DNA of 64,000 nt. It comes from Leucaena leucocephala (lineage: Eukaryota; Streptophyta; Magnoliopsida; Fabales; Fabaceae). Below the pieces are notes generated by a model. It made no database searches, was not told the DNA's origin, and saw nothing but the letters and a program-made list of their open reading frames with translations. Numbering within the stretch: position 1 is the stretch's first letter; each line of letters opens with the position of its first letter. The stretch is taken from the NCBI GenBank assembly GCA_037074615.1, contig CM073542.1, positions 18,554,001-18,618,000 on the forward strand, in the 5' to 3' direction. Made by a program: the position numbers and the translations under genes. Positions 24,368 through 35,991 of the stretch are shown here, piece after piece.

Positions 24368-25468
24368 TTATTCCCTAACTTGTTCTTCATCAATCAAACA
24401 TATGACAATAACAAATTTAGGGTTAACAACTGTGTTTGAAGGTATATCTCTGTTGATTTTTGCTTTAACATCATTAATTGAATTGGCTAGATGTGATACA
24501 TAGCCATTCATGTTTACAGCTTTTGTTTCCCACTGTTCCATCTTATTATTCAAGGCAGAAAACCTGGACTCTGTCAATGCTTGATTGTTCTTCACAGTAG
24601 ATCTCACTTCCTTGAAATTAGAGCAGAGGTTTTTGTTGATAGAGTTTATATTTGAATTCATCATATTAATGCTCTTCATTATCTCAGATATTCCACAATC
24701 CTTTGTAGCAGAGGGTACTTCTATAGCTCTAGAAGATTCAGTCACTTATGTATCGTCGTTGAATCTATTATGCCCAAAATTCCTATCTCCACCTTCATCC
24801 CCCACGCTGAAATTAGGATAATCTCTCCATCCTTCATTATATGTGTTGGAGTATGGATTCCTTTGTGGATATTGTTTGGTTTGCCATGATAGATAGCTGG
24901 TACACCTACACAATGCGTAACACAATTGACAATGGTGTGCATAGGAGAATAACAGAGTTGACAACTAGGAGCAACAAGAGCTTGAGAGTATGGCTCTGAA
25001 TATGCGAATTGCCCAATTGAGCAGCTAGGTTATTGATCTGAGCATTCATGGCAGCAACTTGGGAGGATAAAGTATTATAATCGAGAGAAGGCCTTACAGA
25101 AACCTCATGGACTTGCCTAGCATCACATCCCCCAAACTAATGGTTATTGATTGCTTTTTTCTCGATTAGGTTCCATGCTTCATTTGGAGTTAAATCACTA
25201 ATAGAGCCTCCAGAAGCTGTATCCAAATTCTTTCTGCATGCATATCGCAATCTTGAATAGAAATACTGCACCAAATGCTCAGTTAGAATCTAGTGGTGTG
25301 GACATCTAGCTAATAGCTCTTGAATTCTTCCCTAAAACTTATGGAAAGATTCTCGATCATATTATTTGGAAGCAAAAATATCATTCCCCAATATAGCTTT
25401 GAATAATTGGCCATTAACCTGGGATGCTATACCATCTACTTCATTCTGTCTTGTTGATATATCCTTTA
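24368..25468 (-). pseudogene. Unit D gag part
   Basis: The helical frame (24368-24745) and the PQRNPYSN frame (24746-24964, here FSVGDEGG) are separated by a TAA (CACTTATGTATC). N-terminal gag follows to 25468 with a 24-bp deletion. Confidence 0.7.
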
Positions 25469-25581
25469 TTCATCTTAAGAGATAATCCACAACTTGCAAA
25501 ATATATGCATATCCAAAAGATAGTGGGAAACGTCTTGATGATATAAATGCTGCATTGTCCACTTTTGTCCTTGTCATGCAA

Positions 25582-27039
25582 TTATGTTGATATTGGACCA
25601 TATCCTTCAATTGTTGCAATCCTGAATATGCCTAAAAATTCTAATTTGAAGCTCTCATAAACAGGGTTAGAATGCTGTCTATAATTATTGAATTGAAAAC
25701 TCCCTAGCTCAGAGGTTCGAATTCCTTGTCTCCCAAAGTATGTAGCATAATCCTTATACCGCAACTCTGTTAAATTTGCTACAAACCTTTCTGAATATTG
25801 TTCATCACTTGAAGCAGTGAGGTCAGCTCCCACAGAGAAAATATTAGATAAAGACGAAGAGGGATCACCCATAGTGATAAGCCAGCCATCAGTTTTAGAA
25901 TTAATGCATAACGCATCACCATTGGATGAAGAAAAAACAGAGAAATCAGTGGCGGAGCTAGAAATGGAATATTCTTCAACTTCATCCTCAATTTCAAGCT
26001 CATGAATATTGTTACGCTCATTTCCAAGTGATGTACCAATCAAGTTAAGTCCTAGGAGAGAATGATCCTCATGTGGGTGTTTATACATGCTAAACTGAAT
26101 TATGCGCCCACCAAATTCTATTTTAATAATTTCATTTTTCATGCAAATCATGGTATTAGCTATTTTCATGAATGGCCTTCCTAGAATTAGAGTACTCTCA
26201 TCCAGAGACTTATTTGACATATCCAAAACATACAAGTCCACAAGAAAAATAAGTTCCTTAACTTGAACTAAAATGTCTTCTAAAATTCCCTCAGGATTTA
26301 TAATTCTCTTATCAGCCAATTGAGCTAGCACACTAGTTAGTTTGATTAGATTTACTCCTAAAGTATGACAAATGGAACTTGGCATAACATTGATAGCAGC
26401 ACCTAAATCTAGCAATGCTTTTGGAATAGTTATTTTGCCAATTGTACAAGGAATAGAAAATACACCTGGATCTTTACACTTTACTGGAAGTTGATAGTTG
26501 GAGAGTGCAGAAGCTCTAGGTCCAACTTGCACCAGTTCATTAGGTTTATGTCTTTCCTTATGTGTGCAACTGTCCTTCAAACATTTTGCATATTCTGATA
26601 CTTTTTGAATTCTCTCCAGCATAGGCACATTCACTTCAATCTTGCTGAAAGGGTTAATTACTTCCTTGTTTTTCTCTTCTAAGTCTTTCTTCTTGCTGCT
26701 CATGAATTCCCTTAGAATAGGTAGTTCCTTCAGATGCACCTTTTTCTCAACTGCACTAGAGGTTGTTTCTTGCTGCTTGAGCTCTGAGTTTACCGCTGGT
26801 TGTGTTTCATCAGTTATGTCCACTCTAAGATTCCTTAAATCATCACCCAAAGCTGCAGATAGTGCAGTTTCCCTGCTCTTAGGCTGTCTAGAACCTCCTG
26901 AATCTGAGGCAGAAATGATTTGGCTTTTTGTAACATTTTCCTTCCCTAGTGGTTGTGATCCTTTTGTATTTTCAGAATTCTCAATGTTGCAGACGGAATC
27001 AGTGTCTACCCCACATTCCTCTTCACTGTTAACATCCAT
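25582..27039 (-). CDS. Gag-linker/protease ORF, 485 codons (unit E)
   Basis: Same architecture as the 485-codon frame of unit C, with all protease landmarks present (DLGA, QLADKRI, ILGRPF). Private changes include DDLRNL for YDLRNL, KSRETAL, and DLYVLDMSNKSLDES. Stopped upstream by TAA directly before the AMD codons. Confidence 0.65.
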   Translation of the reverse strand: MDVNSEEECGVDTDSVCNIENSENTKGSQPLGKENVTKSQIISASDSGGSRQPKSRETALSAALGDDLRNLRVDITDETQPAVNSELKQQETTSSAVEKKVHLKELPILREFMSSKKKDLEEKNKEVINPFSKIEVNVPMLERIQKVSEYAKCLKDSCTHKERHKPNELVQVGPRASALSNYQLPVKCKDPGVFSIPCTIGKITIPKALLDLGAAINVMPSSICHTLGVNLIKLTSVLAQLADKRIINPEGILEDILVQVKELIFLVDLYVLDMSNKSLDESTLILGRPFMKIANTMICMKNEIIKIEFGGRIIQFSMYKHPHEDHSLLGLNLIGTSLGNERNNIHELEIEDEVEEYSISSSATDFSVFSSSNGDALCINSKTDGWLITMGDPSSSLSNIFSVGADLTASSDEQYSERFVANLTELRYKDYATYFGRQGIRTSELGSFQFNNYRQHSNPVYESFKLEFLGIFRIATIEGYGPIST

Positions 27040-27042
27040 AGC

Positions 27043-27420
27043 TTATTCCCTAACTTGTTCTTCATCAATCAAACATATGACAATAACAAATTCAGGGTTA
27101 ACAACTGTGTTTGAAGGTATATCTCTGTTGATTTTTGCTTTAACATCATTAATTGAATTGGCTAGATGTGATACATAGCCATTCATGTTTACAGCTTTTG
27201 TTTCCCACTGTTCCATCTTATTATTCAAGGCAGAAAACCTGGACTCTGTCATTGCTTGATTGTTCTTCACAGTAGATCTCACGTCCTTGAAATTGGAGCA
27301 GAGGTTTTTGTTGATAGAGTTTATATTTGAATTCATCATATCAATGCTCTTCATTATCTCATATATTCCACAATCCTTTGTAGCAGAGGGTACTTCTATA
27401 GCTCTAGAAGATTCAGTCAC
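27043..27420 (-). pseudogene. Unit E gag C-terminal helical frame (125 codons)
   Basis: The frame reads MTESSRAIEVPSATKDCGIYEIM... to EEQVRE, ending at TAA four bases before the Met codon of the protease frame. A C-run of 6 at about 27473 separates it from the NPYSNTYNEGW block. Confidence 0.65.
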
Positions 27421-28281
27421 TTGTGTATCATCGTTGAATCTATTATGCCCAAAATTCCTATCTCCACCTTCATCCCCCCTCTGAAATTAGGATAATCTCT
27501 CCATCCTTCATTATATGTGTTAGAGTATGGATTCCTTTATGGATACTGTTTGGTTTGCCTTGATAGATAGCTGGTACACCTACACAATGCGTAAGACAAT
27601 TGACAATGGTGTGCATAGGAGAATAACAGAGTTGACAACTAGGAGCAGCAAGAGCTTGAGAGTACGGCGCTGAATATGCGAATTGCCCAATTGAGCAGCT
27701 AGGTTATTTGATCTGAGCGTTCATGGCAGCAACTTGGGAGGATAAAGTATTATAATCTTGAGAAGGCCTTACAGAAACCTGATGGACTTGCCTAGCATCA
27801 CATCCCCCATACTACTGGTTATCGATTGCTATTTTCTCAATTAGGTTCCATGCTTCATTTGGAGTTAAATCACCAATAGAGCCTCCAGAAGCTGTATCCA
27901 AATTCTTTCTGCATGCATATCGCAATCTTGAATAGAAATACTGCACCGAATGCTCAGTTAGAATCTAGTGGTGTGGGCATCTAGCTAATAGCTCTTGAAT
28001 TCTTCCCCAAAACTTATGGAAAGATTCTCGATCATACTATTTGGAAGCAAAAATATCATTCCTCAATATAGCTGTCTTTGAAGTAGGAAAGTATCTCTCT
28101 GAATAATTGACCATTAACCTGGGATGCTATACCATCTACTTCATTCTGTCTTGTTGATATATCCTTTAGTCATCTTAAGAGATAATCCACAACTTGCAAA
28201 ATATATGCATATCCAAAAGATAGTGGGAAAAGTCTTGATGATATAAATGCTGCATTGTCCTCTTTTGTCCTTGTCATACAA

Positions 28282-29738
28282 TTATGTTGATATTGGACCA
28301 TATCCTTCAATTGTTGCAATCCTGAAAATGCCTAAAAATTCTAATTTGAAGCTCTCATAAACAGGGTTAGAATGCAGTCTATAATTATTGAATTGAAAAC
28401 TCCCTAGCTCAGAGGTTCCAATCCCTTGTCTCCCAAAGTTTGTTGCATAATCCTTACACCGCAACTCTGTTAAATTTGCTACAGACTTTCCTGAATATTG
28501 TTCATCACTTGAAGCAGTGAGGTCAGCTCGCATAGAGAAAATATTAGATAAAGACGAAGAGGGATCACCCATAGTGATAAGCCAGCCATCAGTTTTAGAA
28601 TTAATGCATAACGCATCACCATTGGATGAAGAAAAAACAGAGAAATCAGTGGCGGAGCTAGAAATGGAATATTCTTCAACTTCATCCTCAATTTCAAGCT
28701 CATCAATATTATTGCGCTCATTTCCAAGTGATGTACCAATCAAGTTAAGTCCTAGGAGAGAATGATCCTCATGTGGGTGTTTATACATGCTAAACTGAAT
28801 TATGCGCCCACCAAATTCTATTTTAATAATTTCATTTTTCATGCAAATCATGGTATTAGCTATTTTCATGAATGGCCTTCCTAGAATTAGAGTACTATCA
28901 TCCAGAGACTTATTTGACATATCCAAAACATACAAGTCCACAAGAAAAATAAGTTCCTTAACTTGAACTAAAATGTCTTCTAAAATTCCCTCAAGATTTA
29001 TAATTCTCTTATCAGCCAATTGAGCTAGCACACTAGTTAGTTTGATTAGATTTACTCCTAAAGTATGACAAATGGAACTTGGCATAACATTGATAGCAGC
29101 ACCTAAATCTAGCAATGCTTTTGGAATAGTTATTTTGCCAATTGTACAAGGAATAGAAAATGCACCTGGATCTTTACACTTTACTGGAATTGAGAGTTGG
29201 AGAGTGCAGAAGCTCTAGGTCCAACTTGCACCAGTTCATTAGGTTTATGTCTTTCCTTATGTGTGCAACTATCCTTCAAACATTTTGCATGTGCTGATAC
29301 TTTTTGAATTCTCTCCAGCATAGGCACATTCACTTCAATCTTGCTGAAAGGGTTAATCACTTCCTTGTTTTTCTCTTCCAAGGCTTTCTTCTTGCTGCTC
29401 ATGAACTCCCTTAGAATAGGTAGTTCCTTCAGATGCACCTTTTTCTCAACTGCACTAGAGGTTGTTTCTTGCTGCTTGAGCTCTGAGTTTACCGCTGGTT
29501 GTGTTTCATCAGTTATGTCCACTCTAAGATTCCTTAAATCATAACCCATAGCTGCAGATAGTGCAGTTTCCCTGCTGTTAGGCTGTCTAGAACCTCCTGA
29601 ATCTGAGGCAGAAATGATTTGGCTTTTTGTAACATTTTCCTTCCCCAGTGGTTGTGATCCTTTCGTATTTTCAGAATTCTCAATGTTGCCGATGGAATCA
29701 GTGTCTACCCCACATTCCTCTTCACTGTTAACATCCAT
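28282..29738 (-). pseudogene. Unit F linker-protease, one frameshift
   Basis: The linker frame (29181-29738, 185 codons) and the protease-to-GPIST frame (28282-29115 and its upstream extension) differ only by the single-base deletion near 29189, just before CKDPGAFSIPC. Confidence 0.8.
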
Positions 29739-29741
29739 AAC

Positions 29742-30314
29742 TTATTCCCTAACTTGTTCTTCATCAATCAAACATATGACAATAACAAATTCAGGGTTAA
29801 CAACTGTGTTTGAAGGTATATCTCTGTTGATTTTTGCTTTAACATCATTAATTGAATTGGCTAGATGTGATACATAGCCATTCATGTTTACAGCTTTTGT
29901 TTCCCACTGTTCCATCTTATTATTCAAGGCAGAAAACCTGGACTCTGTCATTGGTTGATTGTTCTTCACAGTAGATCTCACGTCCTTGAAATTGGAGCAG
30001 AGGTTTTTGTTGATAGAGTTTATATTTGAATTCATCATATCAATGCTCTTCATTATCTCAGATATTCCACAATCGTTTGTAACAGAGGGGACTTCTATAG
30101 CTCTAGAAGATTCAGTCACTTGTGTATCGTCGTTGAATCTATTATGCCCAAAATTCCTATCTCCACCTTCATCCCCCTCTGAAATTAGGATAATCTCTCC
30201 ATCCTTCATTATATGTGTTGGAGTATGGATTCCTTTGTGGATACTGTTTGGTTTGCCTTGATAGATAGCTGGTACACCTACACAATGCGTAAGACAATTG
30301 ACAATGGTGTGCAT
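29742..30314 (-). pseudogene. Unit F gag frame linking knuckle and helical part
   Basis: A 190-codon frame from the MHTIVNC half of the zinc knuckle to EEQVRE. The segment between knuckle and DEGGDRNF reads GIHTPTHIMKDGEIILISEG, an off-frame version of the conserved NPYSNTYNEGW block. The fusion is therefore a by-product of the C-run length rather than a functional gag. Confidence 0.6.
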
Positions 30315-30979
30315 AGGAGAATAACAGAGTTGACAACTAGGAGCAGCAAGAGCTTGAGAGTACGGCGCTGAATATGCGAATTGCCCAATTGAGCAGCTAG
30401 GTTATTTGATCTGAGCATTCATGGCAGCAACTTGGGAGGATAAAGTATTATAATCTTGAGAAGGCCTTACAGAAACCTCATGGACTTGCCTAGCATCACA
30501 TCCCCCATACTACTGGTTATCGATTGCTATTTTCTCAATTAGGTTCCATGCTTCATTTGGAGTTAAATCACCAATAGAGCCTCCAGAAGCTGTATCCAAA
30601 TTCTTTCTGCATGCATATCGCAATCTTGAATAGAAATACTGCACCGAATGCTCAGTTAGAATCTAGTGGTGTGGGCATCTAGCTAATAGCTCTTGAATTC
30701 TTCCCCAAAACTTATGGAAAGATTCTCGATCATACTATTTGGAAGCAAAAATATCATTCCTCAATATAGCTGTCTTTGAAGTAGGAAAGTATCTCTCTGA
30801 ATAATTGACCATTAACCTGGGATGCTATACCATCTACTTCATTCTGTCTTGTTGATATATCCTTTAGTCATCTTAAGAGATAATCCACAACTTGCAAAAT
30901 ATATGCATATCCAAAAGATAGTGGGAAACTTCTTGATGATATAAATGCTGCATTGTCTACTTTTGTCCTTGTCATACAA

Positions 30980-32437
30980 TTATGTTGATATTGGACCATA
31001 TCCTTCAATTGTTGCAATCCTGAAAATGCCTAAAAATTCTAATTTGAAGCTCTCATAAACAGGGTTAGAATGCAGTCTATAATTATTGAATTGAAAACTC
31101 CCTAGCTCAGAGGTTCCAATCGCTTGTCTCCCAAAGGATGTTGCATAATCCTTACACCGCAACTCTGTTAAATTTGCTACAGACCTTCCTGAATATTGTT
31201 CATCACTTGAAGCAATGAGGGCAGCTCCCATAGAGAAAATATTAGATAAAGACGAAGAGGGATCACCCATAGTGATAAGCCAGCCATCAGTTTTAGAATT
31301 AATGCATAACGCATCACCATTGGATGAAGAAAAAACAGAGAAATCAGTGGCGGAGCTAGAAATGGAATATTCTTCAACTTCATCCTCAATTTCAAGCTCA
31401 TGAATATTATTACGCTCATTTCCAAGTGATGTACCAATCAAGTTAAGTCCTAGGAGAGAATGATCCTCATGTGGGTGTTTATACATGCTAAACTGAATTA
31501 TGCGCCCACCAAATTCTATTTTAATAATTTCATTTTTCATGCAAATCATGGTATTAGCTATTTTCATGAATGGCCTTCCTAGAATTAGAGTACTATCATC
31601 CAGAGACTTATTTGACATATCCAAAACATAGAAGTCCACAAGAAAAATAAGTCCCTTAACTTGAACTAAAATGTCTTCCAAAATTCCCTCAGGATTTATA
31701 ATTCTCTTATCAGCCAATTGAGCTAGCACACTAGTTAGTTTGATTAGATTTACTCCTAAAGTATGACAAATAGAACTTGGCATAACATTGATAGCAGCAC
31801 CTAAATCTAGCAATGCTTTTGGAATAGTTATTTTGCCAATTGTACAAGGAATAGAAAATACACCTGGATCTTTACACTTTACTGGAAGTTGAGAGTTGGA
31901 GAGTGCAGAAGCTCTAGGTCCAACTTGCACCAGTTCATTAGGTTTATGTCTTTCCTTATGTGTGCAACTGTCCTTCAAACATTTTGCATGTTCTGATACT
32001 TTTTGAATTCTCTCCAGCATAGGCACATTCACTTCAATCTTGCTGAAAGGGTTAATCACTTCCTTGTTTTCCTCTTCTAAGGCTTTCTTCTTGCTGCTCA
32101 TGAATTCCCTTAGAATAGGTAGTTCCTTCAGATGCACCTTTTTCTCAACTGCACTAGAGGTTGTTTCTTGCTGCTTGAGCTCTGATTTTACCGCTGGTTG
32201 TGTTTCATCAGTTATGTCCACTCTAAGATTCCTTAAATCATAACCCATAGCTGCAGATAGTGCAGTTTCCCTGCTGTTAGGCTGTCTAGAACCTCCTGAA
32301 TCTGAGGCAGAAATGATTTGGCTTTTTGTAACATTTTCCTTCCCCAGTGGTTGTGATCCTTTCGTATTTTCAGAATTCTCAATGTTGCCGATGGAATCAG
32401 TGTCTACCCCACATTCCTCTTCACTGTTAACATCCAT
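30980..32437 (-). CDS. Gag-linker/protease ORF, 485 codons (unit G)
   Basis: Open from MDVNSEEECG to GPIST, with protease motifs as in unit C. Private changes include GAALIASS, ATSFGRQAIG and VKSELKQQ. Confidence 0.65.
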   Translation of the reverse strand: MDVNSEEECGVDTDSIGNIENSENTKGSQPLGKENVTKSQIISASDSGGSRQPNSRETALSAAMGYDLRNLRVDITDETQPAVKSELKQQETTSSAVEKKVHLKELPILREFMSSKKKALEEENKEVINPFSKIEVNVPMLERIQKVSEHAKCLKDSCTHKERHKPNELVQVGPRASALSNSQLPVKCKDPGVFSIPCTIGKITIPKALLDLGAAINVMPSSICHTLGVNLIKLTSVLAQLADKRIINPEGILEDILVQVKGLIFLVDFYVLDMSNKSLDDSTLILGRPFMKIANTMICMKNEIIKIEFGGRIIQFSMYKHPHEDHSLLGLNLIGTSLGNERNNIHELEIEDEVEEYSISSSATDFSVFSSSNGDALCINSKTDGWLITMGDPSSSLSNIFSMGAALIASSDEQYSGRSVANLTELRCKDYATSFGRQAIGTSELGSFQFNNYRLHSNPVYESFKLEFLGIFRIATIEGYGPIST

Positions 32438-32440
32438 AAC

Positions 32441-33013
32441 TTATTCCCTAACTTGTTCTTCATAAATCAAACATATGACAATAACAAATTCAGGGTTAAC
32501 AACTGTGTTTGAAGGTATATCTCCGTTGATTTTTGCTTTAACATTATTAATTGAATTGGCTAGATGTGATACATAGCCATTCATGTTTACAGCTTTTGTT
32601 TCCCACTGTTCCATCTTATTATTCAAGGCAGAAAACCTGGACTCTGTCATTGCTTGATTGTTCTTCACAGTAGATCTCACGTCCTTGAAATTGGAGCAGA
32701 GGTTTTTGTTGATAGAGTTTATATTTGAATTCATCATATCAATGCTCTTCATTATCTCAGATATTCCACAATCCTTTGTAGCAGAGGGTACTTCTATAGC
32801 TCTAGAAGATTCAGTCACTTGTGTATCGTCGTTGAATCTGTTATGCCCAAAATTCCTATCTCCACCTTCATCCCCCTCTGAAATTAGGATAATCTCTCCA
32901 TCCTTCATTATATGTGTTGGAGTATGGATTCCTTTGTGGATACTGTTTGGTTTGCCTTGATAGATAGCTGGTACACCTACACAATGCGTAAGACAATTGA
33001 CAATGGTGTGCAT
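32441..33013 (-). pseudogene. Unit G gag frame (190 codons)
   Basis: Same knuckle-linked frame as in unit F because the C-run is also 5. It ends CLIYEEQVRE where earlier units read CLIDEEQVRE. Confidence 0.6.
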
Positions 33014-33678
33014 AGGAGAATAACAGAGTTGACAACTAGGAGCAGCAAGAGCTTGAGAGTACGGCGCTGAATATGCGAATTGCCCAATTGAGCAGCTAGG
33101 TTATTTGATCTGAGCATTCATGGCAGCAACTTGGGAGGATAAAGTATTATAATCTTGAGAAGGCCTTACAGAAACCTCATGGACTTGCCTAGCATCACAT
33201 CCCCCATACTACTGGTTATCGATTGCTATTTTCTCAATTAGGTTCCATGCTTCATTTGGAGTTAAATCACCAATAGAACCTCCAGAAGCTGTATCCAAAT
33301 TCTTTCTGCATGCATATCGCAATCTTGAATAGAAATACTGCACCGAATGCTCAGTTAGAATCTAGTGGTGTGGGCATCTAGCTAATAGCTCTTGAATTCT
33401 TCCCCAAAACTTATGGAAAGATTCTCGATCATACTATTTGGAAGCAAAAATATCATTCCGCAATATAGCTGTCTTTGAAGTAGGAAAGTATCTCTCTGAA
33501 TAATTGACCATTAACCTGGGATGCTATACCATCTACTTCATTCTGTCTTGTTGATATATCCTTTAGTCATCGTAAGAGATAATCCACAACTTGCAAAATA
33601 TATGCATATCCAAAAGATAGTGGGAAACGTCTTGATGATATAAATACTGCATTGTCCACTTTTGTCCTTGTCATACAA

Positions 33679-35136
33679 TTATGTTGATATTGGACCATAT
33701 CTTTCAATTGTTGCAATCCTGAAAATGCCTAAAAATTCTAATTTGAAGCTCTCATAAACAGGGTTAGAATGCAGTCTATAATTATTGAATTGAAAACTCC
33801 CTAGCTCAGAGGTTCCAATCCCTTGTCTCCCAAAGTTTGTTGCATAATCCTTACACCGTAACTCTGTTAAATTTGCTACAGACCTTCCTGAATATTGTTC
33901 ATCACTTGAAGCAGTGAGGACAGCTCCCATAGAGAAAATATTAGATAAAGACGAAGAGGGATCACCCATAGTGATAAGCCAGCCATCAGTTTTAGAATTA
34001 ATGCATAACGCATCACCATTGGATGAAGAAAAAACAGAGAAATCAGTGGCGGAGCTAGAAATGGAATATTCTTCAACTTCATCCTCAATTTCAAGCTCAT
34101 GAATATTATTACGCTCATTTCCAAGTGATGTACCAATCAAGTTAAGTCCTAGGAGAGAATGATCCTCATGTGGGTGTTTATACATGCTAAACTGAATTAT
34201 GCGCCCACCAAATTCTATTTTAATAATTTCATTTTTCATGCAAATCATGGTATTAGCTATTTTCATGAATGGCCTTCCTAGAATTAGAGTACTATCATCT
34301 AGAGACTTATTTGACATATCCAAAATATAGAAGTCCACAAGAAAAATAAGTCCCTTAACTTGAACTAAAATGTCTTCTAAAATTCCCTCAGGATTTATAA
34401 TTCTCTTATCAGCCAATTGAGCTAGCACACTAGTTAGTTTGATTAGATTTACTCCTAAAGTATGACAAATGGAACTTGGCATAACATTGATAGCAGCACC
34501 TAAATCTAGCAATGCTTTTGGAATAGTTATTTTGCCAATTGTACAAGGAATAGAAAATGCACCTGGATCTTTACACTTTACTGGAAGTTGAGAGTTGGAG
34601 AGTGCAGAAGCTCTAGGTCCAACTTGCACCAGTTCATTAGGTTTATGTCTTTCCTTATGTGTGCAACTGTCCTTCAAACATTTTGCATGTTCTGATACTT
34701 TTTGAATTCTCTCCAGCATAGGCACATTCACTTCAATCTTGCTGAAAGGGTTAATCACTTCCTTGTTTTTCTCTTCTAAGGATTTCTTCTTGCTGCTCAT
34801 GAATTCCCTTAGAATAGGTAGTTCCTTCAGATGCACCTTTTTCTCAACTGCACTAGAGGTTGTTTCTTGCTGCTTGAGCTCTGAGTTTACCGCTGGTTGT
34901 GTTTCATCAGTTATGTCCACTCTAAGATTCCTTAAATCATAACCCATAGCTGCAGATAGTGCAGTTTCCCTGCTGTTAGGCTGTCTAGAACCTCCTGAAT
35001 CTGAGGCAGAAATGATTTGGCTTTTTGTAACATTTTCCTTCCGCAGTGGTTGTGATCCTTTTGTATTTTCAGAATTCTCAATGTTGCCGACGGAATCAGT
35101 GTCTACCCCACATTCCTCTTCACTGTTAACATCCAT
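33679..35136 (-). CDS. Gag-linker/protease ORF, 485 codons (unit H)
   Basis: Intact frame with DLGA, QLADKRI and ILGRPF. It differs from unit G at scattered sites (for example PLRKENV, FYILDMSN, GAVLTASS, IERYGPIST). Confidence 0.65.
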   Translation of the reverse strand: MDVNSEEECGVDTDSVGNIENSENTKGSQPLRKENVTKSQIISASDSGGSRQPNSRETALSAAMGYDLRNLRVDITDETQPAVNSELKQQETTSSAVEKKVHLKELPILREFMSSKKKSLEEKNKEVINPFSKIEVNVPMLERIQKVSEHAKCLKDSCTHKERHKPNELVQVGPRASALSNSQLPVKCKDPGAFSIPCTIGKITIPKALLDLGAAINVMPSSICHTLGVNLIKLTSVLAQLADKRIINPEGILEDILVQVKGLIFLVDFYILDMSNKSLDDSTLILGRPFMKIANTMICMKNEIIKIEFGGRIIQFSMYKHPHEDHSLLGLNLIGTSLGNERNNIHELEIEDEVEEYSISSSATDFSVFSSSNGDALCINSKTDGWLITMGDPSSSLSNIFSMGAVLTASSDEQYSGRSVANLTELRCKDYATNFGRQGIGTSELGSFQFNNYRLHSNPVYESFKLEFLGIFRIATIERYGPIST

Positions 35137-35139
35137 AGC

Positions 35140-35991
35140 TTATTCCCTAACTTGTTCTTCATCAATCAAACATATGACAATAACAAATTCAGGGTTAACA
35201 ACTGTGTTTGAAGGTATATCTCCGTTGATTTTTGCTTTAACATCATTAATTGAATTGGCTAGATGTGATACATAGCCATTCATGTTTACAGCTTTTGTTT
35301 CCCACTGTTCCATCTTATTATTCAAGGCAGAAAACCTGGACTCTGTCATTGCTTGATTGTTCTTCACAGTAGATCTCACGTCCTTGAAATTGGAGCAGAG
35401 GTTTTTGTTGATAGAGTTTATATTTGAATTCATCATATCAATGCTCTTCATTATCTCAGATATTCCACAATCCTTTGTAGCAGAGGGTACTTCTATAGCT
35501 CTAGAAGATTCAGTCACTTGTGTATCGTCGTTGAATCTATTATGCCCAAAATTCCTATCTCTACCTTCATCCCCCCTCTGAAATTAGGATAATCTCTCCA
35601 TCCTTCATTATATGTGTTGGAGTATGGATTCCTTTGTGGATACTGTTTGGTTTGCCTTGATAGATAGCTGGTACACCTACACAATGCGTAAGACAATTGA
35701 CAATGGTGTGCATAGGAGAATAACAGAGTTGACAACTAGGAGCAGCAAGAGCTTGAGAGTACGGCGCTGAATATGCGAATTGCCCAATTGAGCAGCTAGG
35801 TTATTTGATCTGAGCATTCATGGCAGCAACTTGGGAGGATAAAGTATTATAATCTTGAGAAGGCCTTACAGAAACCTCATGGACTTGCCTAGCATCACAT
35901 CCCCCATACTACTGGTTATCGATTGCTATTTTCTCAATTAGGTTCCATGCTTTATTTGGAGTTAAATCACCAATAGAGCCTCTAGAAGCTG
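35140..35991 (-). pseudogene. Unit H gag, interrupted
   Basis: Helical part 35140-35517, NPYSN block 35514-35735 in another frame (C-run of 6), then N-terminal gag cut by the insertion at 35991. The rest of this gag resumes at 44259. Confidence 0.7.
35987..35991 (+). repeat. Target-site duplication AGCTG, left copy
   Basis: AGCTG precedes the 5' LTR and recurs at 44259-44263. Uninterrupted units read CCAGAAGCTGTATCC once. Confidence 0.9.

Larger units (their letters stand above)
20952..25468 (-). repeat. Array unit D, split by a solo copia LTR
   Basis: About 2.64 kb of array sequence is split by the insertion at 21454-23324. Two private deletions account for the short length: about 33 bp near 23346 (between CCTCAATTTC and CAAGCGATG) and 24 bp near 25397 (ATATAGC to TTTGAATAATTGG). 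A third, 4 bp, lies near 21380. Confidence 0.85.
25469..28168 (-). repeat. Array unit E (2700 bp)
   Basis: The main frame is uninterrupted. This is the first unit with an extra T in gag (GGTTATTTGATCTGAGC versus GGTTATTGATC in earlier copies), shared by all later units. The zinc knuckle CX2CX4HX4C is at about 27596-27637. Confidence 0.9.
28169..30866 (-). repeat. Array unit F (2698 bp)
   Basis: A complete unit. The main frame is broken by a 1-bp deletion near 29189 (CTGGAATTGAG versus CTGGAAGTTGAG). The C-run is 5, which puts the zinc knuckle and the gag helical part in one frame (29742-30314 and upstream). Confidence 0.9.
30867..33565 (-). repeat. Array unit G (2699 bp)
   Basis: A complete unit with an intact main frame and a C-run of 5. 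The linker carries EEENKEV for EEKNKEV, and the TAA between gag and linker is kept (AACTTATTCC). Confidence 0.9.

Noticed and set aside
25779..26039. Recurring 86-codon minus-strand frame (MVHHLEMSVIIF...) present in nearly every array unit
   Set aside because: It lies entirely inside the protease frame in another register. Its recurrence simply follows the repeat.
26642..27178. Plus-strand frames of 62-178 codons repeated in each unit (for example MLKGLITSLFF...)
   Set aside because: Antisense shadows of the minus-strand gag/protease frame. No independent motif, and conservation is explained by tandem duplication.
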